64,000 nt of DNA from PALSA-1296 sp038210275 (GTDB lineage Bacteria; Bacteroidota; Ignavibacteria; Palsa-1295), in assembly GCA_038210275.1 (NCBI GenBank), contig JBBQWV010000016.1, positions 1-64,000 of the forward strand. The letters are read 5' to 3'. A model generated the notes under the pieces. The model saw nothing but the letters and a program-made list of their open reading frames with translations, did no database searches and had not been told where the DNA came from. Of this stretch, positions 8,554 through 16,448 are shown piece by piece; the first letter of the stretch is position 1, and each line of letters starts with the position of its first letter. Made by a program: the position numbers and the translations under genes.

Positions 8554-9456
8554 TTTGTATTTTCAATTCTGGTTCTCGTCCTCCTCTCAGGATGCAAGAG
8601 TTCAACTGAGCCTGTAACAAGTTCTGGATCGGGTTCACTGAGCGGTACGGTCAAAGCATACGGAATACTTTCTGCTCAGCCGGTCAGTTCATCTGGCGTG
8701 GAAGTGGAATTACAAGCGACAAAATACCATGCAATTTCCGATTCCCTCGGAAATTTTCGTATTGATAATATCCCTGCAGGAGTCTATAATATTATTTTTT
8801 CCAAACAGGGATTCGATTCGATGATCTATCCGGTGCATCATCTTATTGGAGCAGGGACAGATATTATCAACGATGCGTACCTGATTCAGGAATCGAATGA
8901 TTCTATTCTTTTCAAAATTGTATCCTCAGTTTATACGGTAAGTATAACGAAGTTCATTCATATCATTGATACACTTATTAAGATCGGTACCGGGCACAAT
9001 GATACGATCATCCGCTCGTTCGATACGACGATCATAACCTATGATACAGCGCGAACCCCGGTAAAAATAATTACGACGTGTAATCTCGTAGGAAATCTAC
9101 TCCCTGATAATATCTATGTCTATAGCTCGCTTGATAGCGGAGTGTTCCCTAATTCGATCTGCCGCGAAACCAATAATCTTACGATGGACGCATGGCTCAC
9201 CCAGCATAAAAACGATACATTATTTCATGCAGCTTTCCAATCACCAAAGATCATCAACGGAGTTTTCTTAGATACACTGTCAAGCGATGTTATCGGGCGA
9301 AAACCATTTTCCTTTGAGAGCGGGCAAGTAATTTATATTTATGCCTGCGGACATTCAAGCACGAACGGTTTACCTCTCCTTGATGGAGAGTATAAACATT
9401 TTCTCACAACACCTTACGGACCCCAGGTTGTCAGGTACAGATTTGTTGTACCGTAA
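8488..9456 (+). CDS. Lipoprotein with carboxypeptidase-regulatory-like domain
   Basis: The 322-residue product has a long hydrophobic signal segment ending in the lipobox LLSGC, with the lipidated Cys near residue 36, so it should be membrane-anchored in the periplasm or at the surface. A carboxypeptidase-regulatory-like / TonB-plug-type beta domain follows (about 50-130: GSLSGTVKAYG, SDSLGNFRIDNIPAGVYNI). The rest is beta-rich and not recognised. The start sits inside a 17-bp inverted repeat that also encodes signal-peptide residues. Only 3 bp separate its stop from the sigma-factor gene, so it probably belongs to that operon. It may sense or be controlled by the sigma/anti-sigma pair, but this is inference. 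Confidence 0.75.
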   Translation: MLILKVCSLSHIRRGIIFSILNFVFSILVLVLLSGCKSSTEPVTSSGSGSLSGTVKAYGILSAQPVSSSGVEVELQATKYHAISDSLGNFRIDNIPAGVYNIIFSKQGFDSMIYPVHHLIGAGTDIINDAYLIQESNDSILFKIVSSVYTVSITKFIHIIDTLIKIGTGHNDTIIRSFDTTIITYDTARTPVKIITTCNLVGNLLPDNIYVYSSLDSGVFPNSICRETNNLTMDAWLTQHKNDTLFHAAFQSPKIINGVFLDTLSSDVIGRKPFSFESGQVIYIYACGHSSTNGLPLLDGEYKHFLTTPYGPQVVRYRFVVP

Positions 9457-9459
9457 TTC

Positions 9460-10041
9460 ATGAAGTCAAGCACGCAACATGAAGAATTTCTGCAATTGCT
9501 GGAGCCGGTATACCCGAGGCTTTCACGATATTCGCTTGCTATTACCAGAAATGTTGAAGAAGCAAAAGATCTGACAAGTGAAACAGTTCTCACGATGCTT
9601 GAGCAATTTGAGAGTTTGAGAACAACCGAAAATTTTGGCGGTTATCTTTTCAAAATTGCCTCACGTCTTCATAAGCGTAAACGGTATCGCGAACGCTTTC
9701 GGATTTCTTACGATCGGCAGACTGCAGAGATGCAAGAAGATTTAACTCCTTCACCGGAGCAAGCTGCAGAAATTGCACTCGTGATGAGAGCACTTGAAAA
9801 GCTTCCACCCAAGATGAAAGATACTCTCGTGCTCTTTGAAGTTGTCGATCTCTCTCTCGAAGAGATCCGTGATATTCAAGGGGGAAGCTTAAGCGGTGTT
9901 AAAAGCAGATTAAAACGCGGGCGCGAGATGGTTCAGCAAAACCTTGGAATTAAGAATACTATGAGGATTAATATTATCGGGAGAAGACCCGAAAATTTTA
10001 ATCCTGCATTAAAAAAAGCAGAAGATTACTATGCTCTCTAA
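9460..10041 (+). CDS. ECF-type RNA polymerase sigma factor
   Basis: This 193-residue protein has the two-domain layout of ECF sigma-70 factors. Region 2 covers about residues 10-80 (YSLAITRNVEEAKDLTSET, then FGGYLFKIASRLHKRKRYR). Region 4 covers about 105-160 (MRALEKLPPKMKDTLVLFE, LSLEEIRDIQGGSLSGVKSR), whose helix-turn-helix would read the -35 element. Its size is normal for the family. It follows the lipoprotein gene by 3 bp and overlaps the next gene by 11 bp. That next gene encodes a single-pass membrane protein, the usual context for a cognate anti-sigma. The regulon is unknown; nearby surface-protein genes are plausible targets. Confidence 0.9.
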   Translation: MKSSTQHEEFLQLLEPVYPRLSRYSLAITRNVEEAKDLTSETVLTMLEQFESLRTTENFGGYLFKIASRLHKRKRYRERFRISYDRQTAEMQEDLTPSPEQAAEIALVMRALEKLPPKMKDTLVLFEVVDLSLEEIRDIQGGSLSGVKSRLKRGREMVQQNLGIKNTMRINIIGRRPENFNPALKKAEDYYAL

Positions 10042-11074
10042 TAACTATCAAAATGCTATCAACTCGCTTCGTAACCGCGAAGCACAGCCTTCGTTCGAAG
10101 AGATTCGCGAACTTGTATTAGCCGAAAAGCCCAAGCGTAAGGCATTTGGTTTACCGATCTGGACTTATCTCGCCGGAAGCGCCCCTATCTTTCTAGTCCT
10201 TGCAATTATTCTCTTGACATCAGCGATGGGGTCAAAGCAGAATCTCTCACACCTCACCAAATTGCTGCCCATTAAAAGCTTTATTTCACAGCAAAAAATA
10301 ATTACACCTCAGTTCTTAGCTGTGAAATCATTTGCTTCAAGTTCATCTCCAACTGAAACGAGAGATGTACTTCATGTTTTGGAATCTTCAGAAAATCCAA
10401 TTCAGTTAAGTGAGCGATCAAAAGAAAAACAATCAGTACCAGTTCCTCCGAAACCAACAGCATCTTCTGAAGTTGAATCTGTGAAAACGACCGACAATAA
10501 ATTGGATTGGTCGATCAGCCCTTCAGATATTGCCTCCGCAGAGGAGAATATTTCTTCGACGTTTCATTATTCATTCTTTATTTCGGCAGGTATACCTGCT
10601 TCTCAGTGGGCTTTTCGATTTACCGACCTACTTTATGGTTCAGTTGGGATTAAGAAGCAGTTGAACTCCGCTTCAACTATCGCTTTTGAATTACGCAGAA
10701 ATACCTTTCTCAAAAAATATACTGCACATATATCAAGCTATCATGACACAGTCTTAACAGTTGGGGGACAAACGTATCACAATTCAATCGGCGTATTTAC
10801 TTCAGCATCTGCTGAAATGGTCAACAATGTTATCTCCTTTGGCGTAGGTTACCGTTTGAATTTTTCGCGGATCGGAGCATTTACCCCCTTTGGCGAGTTT
10901 GGTTTAGGAGCAAGTACACAAGGCGCTCTAACATCTGAAATTTTAGGGATACAGTATTCCTTAAACTCCCTTATCTCCCTAGAATTTCTCATTCGAAGCG
11001 ATCAATTGTTTTCTCGGGGCTCATCTCCTCAGTCAAGCTTTAATATTAATGTCGGGGCGAGTTATCCTTGGTAA
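10031..11074 (+). CDS. Putative anti-sigma-like membrane protein with C-terminal barrel domain
   Basis: The 347-residue product overlaps the sigma-factor gene by 11 bp. An N-terminal cytoplasmic segment of about 40 residues (FEEIRELVLAEKPKRK) precedes one transmembrane helix near residues 46-67 (YLAGSAPIFLVLAIILL). A low-complexity Ser/Pro/Glu linker leads to a beta-rich C-terminal domain (about 180-347) that looks like a small outer-membrane barrel and ends in an aromatic residue (SYPW). Gene order and topology suggest it binds the sigma factor and senses something in the periplasm or at the outer membrane. No zinc-binding anti-sigma motif is visible, so the role is inferred from context. 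Its 3' end abuts a truncated TIR gene on the other strand. Confidence 0.65.
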   Translation: MLSNNYQNAINSLRNREAQPSFEEIRELVLAEKPKRKAFGLPIWTYLAGSAPIFLVLAIILLTSAMGSKQNLSHLTKLLPIKSFISQQKIITPQFLAVKSFASSSSPTETRDVLHVLESSENPIQLSERSKEKQSVPVPPKPTASSEVESVKTTDNKLDWSISPSDIASAEENISSTFHYSFFISAGIPASQWAFRFTDLLYGSVGIKKQLNSASTIAFELRRNTFLKKYTAHISSYHDTVLTVGGQTYHNSIGVFTSASAEMVNNVISFGVGYRLNFSRIGAFTPFGEFGLGASTQGALTSEILGIQYSLNSLISLEFLIRSDQLFSRGSSPQSSFNINVGASYPW

Positions 11075-11129
11075 GCTGCTCAGCCTTCTCGCGATCTTTG
11101 GATGAATAAGAGATGAAGATGTCAGACAT
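11070..11129 (-). pseudogene. 5' remnant of a TIR-domain gene
   Basis: Read on the minus strand from the ATG at 11127-11129, the sequence gives MSDIFISYSSKDREKAEQL, the hallmark N-terminus of bacterial TIR domains (the (D/V)FISYSSKDR strand-loop). Similarity stops after about 21 codons, at the stop codon of the barrel gene on the other strand. The frame then runs a few codons to a stop at 11046-11048. The rest of the TIR domain (about 110 residues) and any partner domain are missing. A promoter-like CCGTATCTTTGCA sits immediately upstream. TIR proteins often act in antiphage defence or NAD hydrolysis, so this looks like a deletion junction that removed such a gene. Confidence 0.75.
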
Positions 11130-11792
11130 TTGGAGTGCAAAGATACGGATTAAAGGCTAATACAGGTTTCAAATAGCTTAAAATAAGATTTGAAAAGTTA
11201 CAAGGTTGATGATTCCAATATATTCCCGAGATCGAGTATTGCTCGGAGCTTAGGGGTCCGCCATCGTCAAAGCTAAGGTTACATGGATAGTTCAAAATAA
11301 GTCATATCAACGAAAATAAATTTTATTTTCTTAATACAATGTTTTAGAATAAGTTATGGGGTAAATGGAGTGTCATTCTAAAAAAAAAAAGCGAAAGGAT
11401 TAGGATTTTCAACATTATTGTTGTATTTTTGTTTTTGTATTTCAGGGTTTGCCCCCATGTTTCTTTGAAATTTGATTAGTTTGCTTATCGTCAGTAGCCG
11501 CAGATAAACGCCTTATCCTTAAACTTTGCCAAGGATCATGCGGCTTTCAAGACAAATAGTTTGCGCTGAAAACCTAAAAATCAGCACAAAATACCATGTA
11601 AGAGTCTTTGCCACTTTGCCGGCGAAACTCACTTTATCGTTGAAAATAACGTGAAATCAACAAAAATGAAGGAAGCCTTGCTCTGTCAAGTCACTTTAAT
11701 AGTCTCTACGAACCTGTTTGACTGTAACAAAATAGGGTTTCGTGAGTTATTAACAAACAGGAGTGGTGTTTTATGGGGCATGATGGTACTTA
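11130..11792. other. Long AT-rich upstream region with potential RNA structure
   Basis: No gene is supported in these 663 bp. TATTTTTG at 11424-11431 could start transcription of the tail-fibre locus with a leader of over 350 nt. Two nested inverted pairs follow: AGCCGC/GCGGCT at 11496-11501 and 11540-11545, and ATCCTT/AAGGAT at 11515-11520 and 11531-11536. CCTGTTTG/CAAACAGG pairs at 11713-11720 and 11754-11761, the latter overlapping an AGGAG. There is an 11-A run near 11383. I do not recognise a known riboswitch class. Confidence 0.4.
11136..11148 (-). promoter_or_regulatory. Promoter of the truncated TIR gene
   Basis: The minus strand reads CCGTATCTTTGCA, matching the recurring element of this window (TAnnTTTG = TATCTTTG). 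Transcription would begin only 2-4 nt before the TIR ATG, so the mRNA would be nearly leaderless. Confidence 0.45.
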
Positions 11793-13430
11793 ATGTTGAT
11801 TAGTGGTAAAATTTTGATATTTTTTAACTTAATTGCTTTGAGAATCCCGTTTCATAAAATTATGCCTTTCTGCGTCGGAGCAATGCTCATGGCTCTTGTA
11901 TCTGTGGGATTTTCTCAAATCCCAAGGCAGATCAGCTACCAGGGCTTGTTGATCTCACCGTCAGGTGTTCCGATTTCTAATGGGAAGCATGTGTTGAAGA
12001 TAAGTTTATACATTTCCGCAATAGCGGCTACCGATATTTACAACGAATCGATCGAGACACAAACAAATAATGGACTTTTCACCGTCATCATCGGTGGCAA
12101 TGCGCCTATTCCTGCTTCAATAGATTTTCGAGATCAGTATTGGTTGGGCGTAAGCGTTGATGGAGGTGCTGAAATGGCACCTCGTACAGCGCTGACATCT
12201 GTTCCGTATGCGCTTCATGCTGAAGTGGCGGATAGGGTTTCTTCTATTTCGCCAGATGCAAAAGGTGTGGTGACCAGTATTAACGAAGTTGACGGACCGA
12301 TTCGTATCATCGGAGACAGCACAGCAAAAGTTACACAAAAAGGTCAAGTCATCACGATTTCCTCAATGCCTGACGGAGTCCAGACTATCCAAAATGTTGA
12401 CGGCACAATTTCAATCCAGAATTCAAGCGGACCGATCGTGACATTAGGAATCAACGACACATCTATCACCAACAGCAAACTTGCAAGGAATTCCGTATCA
12501 ACGATAAATCTTCAGGACGCTTCCGTGACTGGGGCGAAGATCAACCAGATGGGAGCATTTACGAATCAGGTTCTCAAATGGGATGGTACAAAGTGGTCAC
12601 CGGGAAAAGATGATACAACGGCGATCAAACCCGGAACAGGAATTGTAATTACCCAAAATGCGAATGGCGATAATGTGATCTCGACAACGCTGATCGGCTT
12701 GCCTCCAGGCACCACAGGCGCGACTCTTCGCTATGATGGAAATAACTGGATATCCAATACTTTTCTTTATAACGACGGCGCACGTATCGGAATCGGCACA
12801 ACGACTCCTGGTGCGATGCTTGACATGGCAGGAAATTTGATGATCAGCAATAACGGAAACGCGTCGAGTGAATTGCGAATTCAGGAGCCTTTAGTGGGCG
12901 GACAGAATAAATTTTACACGTCATTCAGATCGCCGAATTATATTCGTAACATCGACTATCTCCTTCCACCGGCATTACAGCCGAATGATGCAGTGATGTC
13001 TGTGAATAGTCAGGGAGTGATGACTTGGGTGAATGTACTGCCTCCGAGTGTTGCCGTTCCATTTAATCTCGTCACCTCAGCAACCAATACCGGGCAAGAC
13101 TTACAAGTAGGGGATGGATCAAATCTTCACCCGACCGGAACCGGTGTCGTCAGTGCAAATAAGCTTTCAGGATCAACGCAGGGTGGCAGTTCTTATGCAG
13201 GCAGAGTTGTAGTACCGCAAGGTACGACATCGCTAAAAGTGAACCTCGCGCCATCAGTCGGCTGCGCTCCGAATTCCAGCGTAACTGTCTCACAATTCGA
13301 TGCGCAGGGTTACAGCAATATCGTTGCGACGATGGTGACGGAAATAATTCAGGATTCATTCACCGTGCAATTCTCGGCTTCATATCCGACGAACACAGGA
13401 TTTATCACGTACTTGATCGTCAATCCATAA
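11793..13430 (+). CDS. Secreted tail-fibre-like protein, locus gene 1
   Basis: The 545-residue product has a signal segment ending VGFSQ. It then shows the conserved N-terminal module of Bacteroidota tail-fibre-like proteins: IPRQISYQGLLISPSGVP, then YWLGVSVDGGAEMAPRTALT, then SVPYALHAEVADR. A beta-rich middle follows, with one copy of the GIGTTTPGAMLDMAGNLMIS motif that is massively repeated in the giant gene downstream. The last 110 or so residues carry a domain shared with the next two genes. There is no T9SS sorting domain and no S74 chaperone domain. The start is uncertain: ATG 11793 adds a hydrophobic, basic stretch before the ATG at 11862. The role is unknown; a trimeric surface fibre is plausible. 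Confidence 0.75.
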   Translation: MLISGKILIFFNLIALRIPFHKIMPFCVGAMLMALVSVGFSQIPRQISYQGLLISPSGVPISNGKHVLKISLYISAIAATDIYNESIETQTNNGLFTVIIGGNAPIPASIDFRDQYWLGVSVDGGAEMAPRTALTSVPYALHAEVADRVSSISPDAKGVVTSINEVDGPIRIIGDSTAKVTQKGQVITISSMPDGVQTIQNVDGTISIQNSSGPIVTLGINDTSITNSKLARNSVSTINLQDASVTGAKINQMGAFTNQVLKWDGTKWSPGKDDTTAIKPGTGIVITQNANGDNVISTTLIGLPPGTTGATLRYDGNNWISNTFLYNDGARIGIGTTTPGAMLDMAGNLMISNNGNASSELRIQEPLVGGQNKFYTSFRSPNYIRNIDYLLPPALQPNDAVMSVNSQGVMTWVNVLPPSVAVPFNLVTSATNTGQDLQVGDGSNLHPTGTGVVSANKLSGSTQGGSSYAGRVVVPQGTTSLKVNLAPSVGCAPNSSVTVSQFDAQGYSNIVATMVTEIIQDSFTVQFSASYPTNTGFITYLIVNP

Positions 13431-13490
13431 AAATTTGAGTAGTGTAATTTAAATTTATTTGTGTATTTACTTAACCTAACCATACAAACA

Positions 13491-15377
13491 ATGAAACATA
13501 GTAAACTCCTTAGGATGGTCGCATGGCTTGCCGTGTTGAGCATCGGAATGATCGGAGAAGTATTCGCTCAGGTACCATCGCTTGTTACCCAACAAACGAG
13601 GTTATCAACGGGCGGACCGACTCCAAGTTACGTCCAACTCCGTGCAAAAGCAGGCGTTGGAACAAGTACTGATGCCTACTTCTGGGATCAGGCACCTGCA
13701 CCGACAGCCAATACGAATTACTCGCTTTGGTTGGACGCTAATAACAATATCGTTCGAAGCAATCCGTTCGGACCGGGACAGTCAAATTACTTGATGCAGG
13801 TCAATGCAACAGGTACTGGTCTGCAATGGGTGAATCCTGCGAATTTAACCACTCTTGCAGGAGATATCATCGGACAGACTGGTGACGATTCAGTGAACGT
13901 CGGACATAGCGGTTTAAATAACCGTTTGATTCTGGGTATCAATAATGCTACAGGATATGACGGAACGAGCTTGATCGCCATTGACCGTGGAGGTACGAAC
14001 AGCAATGCAGTTCCGACTGCAGGTGCTATTGCTTACGGTGACGGTACAAAATATATGTTCAATGCTGTGGGTACGACGGGTCAGATTCTTGCTTCAACCG
14101 GAGCGGGTGTTCCGATCTGGGTGAATTCACCTTCACTGCTCACATTTGATAACGGCTTGACTAAAACACTGGATAATGTTCAGTTTGGCGGACCACTTGT
14201 GAAGGCAACGTCAGTTGATCAGGCAACATTCGGTTTGACGTTCACCAATGGTACACTTGACCTTGGTAGTGCAGTCGGAACTTACGATATCAATATTGAT
14301 CTCGGAAATTCAGCGACTCATAACATGAATATGAAGAACATCGCTGTTGATCTAACTGCTCCGAACATCCTTGCACTTGATGCAGCGGGCAATGTTCGTA
14401 CCCGTACGTTCGGATCAATTATTACTGCTGATAACGGTTTGATCACCAACGGCTTAGGGTTGGTATCAATGGGCGCTCCTGCAACAGGAGGCGCATTGCT
14501 TTTAACCGATCGTTTTATTGGTTTGGCTACACATAAGTTGACTTATGAAGGTGCCGGTGATTTCAATATCGGTGACGGTACATCTGCTCAGAACATTACT
14601 TTGGATCCGAGCGCAACCGGTTCTACAAACTTCAAAAATTTGGCGAATCAGGCTGCTCCTGCGGCAACGGATAGGTTCGTCATGATGAGCACCGGATCGG
14701 ATAAAGCTTTCACGCGCACACTTGCATCGCTTGTGAATGCTGATAACGGTTTAGTCGTAGATAATACGGTTACTCCAGGTACAAGCACAGTTCAGCTTGG
14801 TGCTCCGGCAACAGGCGGCGCATTGCTTTTATCAAACCGGTTTATTGGACTTCGTGGATTTGCATTGAACTTTGACGGAGACGGAAGCATCAATATGGGC
14901 GCTTCGGGTAACGTTAATGTGAATGTCAATACCGGTGCAACTGGCAATATGACGCTTCAGGGTACGACCTTGAGTGCTGGAGCTGGAACACCGAAATTTG
15001 ATAACATGGCATTTGTTGACGGAACTACGAACAATGTTCGTATTGCGAAGACAACAGATATCACGACCAATGCGACACCGACGATGTTTATAACCGTCGA
15101 TGCCACAGGTAATATCACAAAGTCCGTCAGCCCAACAACAGGGTTTGCTAAAGGACAGATCGCAGGAAACGGAAGTTATCAGTACACCTCACCTGTAATA
15201 GCTACGGGTATCGTTGCCGGAGCTTCAATCACTTGTACGGTACAAAACATGACCGGTATAACAGGTACGATTCTTGTGCAGGTAACAGGTGTCAATACTG
15301 CTGCAGGTACATTTACGGTTGAGACATCAGAGAGTATTCAAAACGGCTCGTTTATTAACTACGTCGTAATGAATTAA
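13491..15377 (+). CDS. Secreted tail-fibre-like protein, locus gene 2
   Basis: The start at ATG 13491 gives a good signal peptide (MKHSKLLRMVAWLAVLSIG, cleavage after EVFAQ) and a 628-residue precursor; an upstream in-frame ATG at 13461 would spoil it. The mature protein is Ala/Gly/Thr/Asn-rich with fibre-like beta repeats, including two copies of GAPATGGALLL(T/S)(D/N)RFIGL near residues 335 and 445. It ends in the C-terminal domain shared with its neighbours (GTFTVETSESIQNGSFINYV). It lies 60 bp after gene 1 and is followed by a hairpin at 15386. No adhesion or enzymatic motif is recognisable, so the function is inferred only as structural or adhesive. Confidence 0.75.
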   Translation: MKHSKLLRMVAWLAVLSIGMIGEVFAQVPSLVTQQTRLSTGGPTPSYVQLRAKAGVGTSTDAYFWDQAPAPTANTNYSLWLDANNNIVRSNPFGPGQSNYLMQVNATGTGLQWVNPANLTTLAGDIIGQTGDDSVNVGHSGLNNRLILGINNATGYDGTSLIAIDRGGTNSNAVPTAGAIAYGDGTKYMFNAVGTTGQILASTGAGVPIWVNSPSLLTFDNGLTKTLDNVQFGGPLVKATSVDQATFGLTFTNGTLDLGSAVGTYDINIDLGNSATHNMNMKNIAVDLTAPNILALDAAGNVRTRTFGSIITADNGLITNGLGLVSMGAPATGGALLLTDRFIGLATHKLTYEGAGDFNIGDGTSAQNITLDPSATGSTNFKNLANQAAPAATDRFVMMSTGSDKAFTRTLASLVNADNGLVVDNTVTPGTSTVQLGAPATGGALLLSNRFIGLRGFALNFDGDGSINMGASGNVNVNVNTGATGNMTLQGTTLSAGAGTPKFDNMAFVDGTTNNVRIAKTTDITTNATPTMFITVDATGNITKSVSPTTGFAKGQIAGNGSYQYTSPVIATGIVAGASITCTVQNMTGITGTILVQVTGVNTAAGTFTVETSESIQNGSFINYVVMN

Positions 15378-15385
15378 TTTATTTT

Positions 15386-15431
15386 TCATGATGGGAGCGG
15401 TCTTGGCGCCACTGAGCCGTTCCTATCATGA
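15386..15431 (+). terminator. Hairpin downstream of fibre gene 2
   Basis: TCATGATGGGAGCGG pairs with CCGTTCCTATCATGA, about 15 bp with two G-U pairs, followed by AATTTATTTC. The tract is only partly T-rich, so it may be an attenuator or an mRNA-end-stabilising hairpin rather than a strict terminator. Confidence 0.55.
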
Positions 15432-15518
15432 ATTTATTTCAGAGTTTACAAGAGAGAGAGGGAGCCATTAGTTTGCCAATATCAACACGGCTCGTTGAAA
15501 AAGAGAGAAACAATTTGT

Positions 15519-16280
15519 ATGTGCGCACTAGCGAAAAATCGAATTGAAGCTTGTATCATTGGCATTATCACTTTGGTGATGATGCCGATGGTTCTTGCTG
15601 CGCAACCAACATCGTCGGCACTTGAAAACCCACCGCCTGTTTCACAGCGCACTTATACTGCGCCACCGCCGAAGGCGAAACAAGAGACTGTAAGAACTAT
15701 AGCGATCAACGAAGCTCCAAGACCCTTACCTCAACAAATATCAGATATTGAGCCTCGTATAGAAATTTTAAAAGTAAGCGCCGGAAACCCGGATCATTTA
15801 TCCGCAGGATTTTATGCTTCCTTTGAACCAAAGACATACGACACAGTCTTTATTTATGAAGGGGAAACCGATAAGTATGAAGTGATAGGCATTCATGCTA
15901 ATAAAGAAGTCATACAAGGTGATTCCGGATCAGTTGCAGAAGAGGTAACCTTTCGGATGAATCACTTCAATGAAAACGATATACCTGTTGCCAACGAGCA
16001 GCATACGAAGACGAATTCCATGATCATTCGGACCGGATTTATTCCTTCACAAGGATTCGGATCCAAGCGATATAGATTTGCTATCAAGCCCGGAAAATTT
16101 ATTTTGTCCGGCAATTCAATGATCTCCGCATCGGTCCACATGACGCACGGAGAGAATATTGGCACCATACTGTGTGCAGTGACAAATATTGATTTTAAGA
16201 AAGGGATATTCTATGTCGAGACATCGAATGAAGTCCCGAAGGGAGAAGATATTAACTGGATCATTATCAACTCGATGTGA
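15519..16280 (+). CDS. Small secreted protein with the shared C-terminal domain, locus gene 3
   Basis: ATG 15519 gives a 253-residue precursor with a signal segment ending MVLAAQ; an in-frame TTG at 15495 would add 8 residues. A Pro-rich N-terminal part (about 30-75) precedes a beta-rich region. The last 80 residues align with the end of genes 1 and 2 (GTILCAVTNIDFKKGIFYVE, then ETSNEVPKGEDINWIIIN). It lacks the fibre repeats, so it looks like the terminal domain carried on a short stalk. It may be an accessory subunit, cap or assembly factor for the fibres. That is speculation from shared sequence and position. Confidence 0.7.
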   Translation: MCALAKNRIEACIIGIITLVMMPMVLAAQPTSSALENPPPVSQRTYTAPPPKAKQETVRTIAINEAPRPLPQQISDIEPRIEILKVSAGNPDHLSAGFYASFEPKTYDTVFIYEGETDKYEVIGIHANKEVIQGDSGSVAEEVTFRMNHFNENDIPVANEQHTKTNSMIIRTGFIPSQGFGSKRYRFAIKPGKFILSGNSMISASVHMTHGENIGTILCAVTNIDFKKGIFYVETSNEVPKGEDINWIIINSM

Positions 16281-16417
16281 TCTGGTTTTAGATTTGCCTT
16301 TAAAAAGAGTGTTTGTTTCCCATGTACAGTTTCTTGACATTACGTTTGCTTTTTAACAAATTGGCGAATTTAGGCTTTTGTGGATAAGCAGTGGAATACG
16401 CTGCGCACAATGAACGT

Positions 16418-16425
16418 TAAATTTG
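16418..16425 (+). promoter_or_regulatory. Candidate promoter of the giant repeat gene
   Basis: TAAATTTG followed by CA fits the recurring TAnnTTTGCA element. It would start transcription near 16431, about 18 nt before the ATG at 16449. No convincing -33 box is visible. Confidence 0.4.
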
Positions 16426-16448
16426 CACAATAACAAAATGCCTCAAAG

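Noticed and set aside
11490..11660. tmRNA, RNase P, SRP or 6S RNA in the fibre-locus leader
   Set aside because: None of the conserved sequence blocks of these RNAs is visible; only short inverted pairs are present.
16334..16365. TTGACA at 16334 as promoter of the giant gene
   Set aside because: No acceptable -10 hexamer lies 16-18 bases downstream; the TAAATTTG at 16418 is a better candidate.
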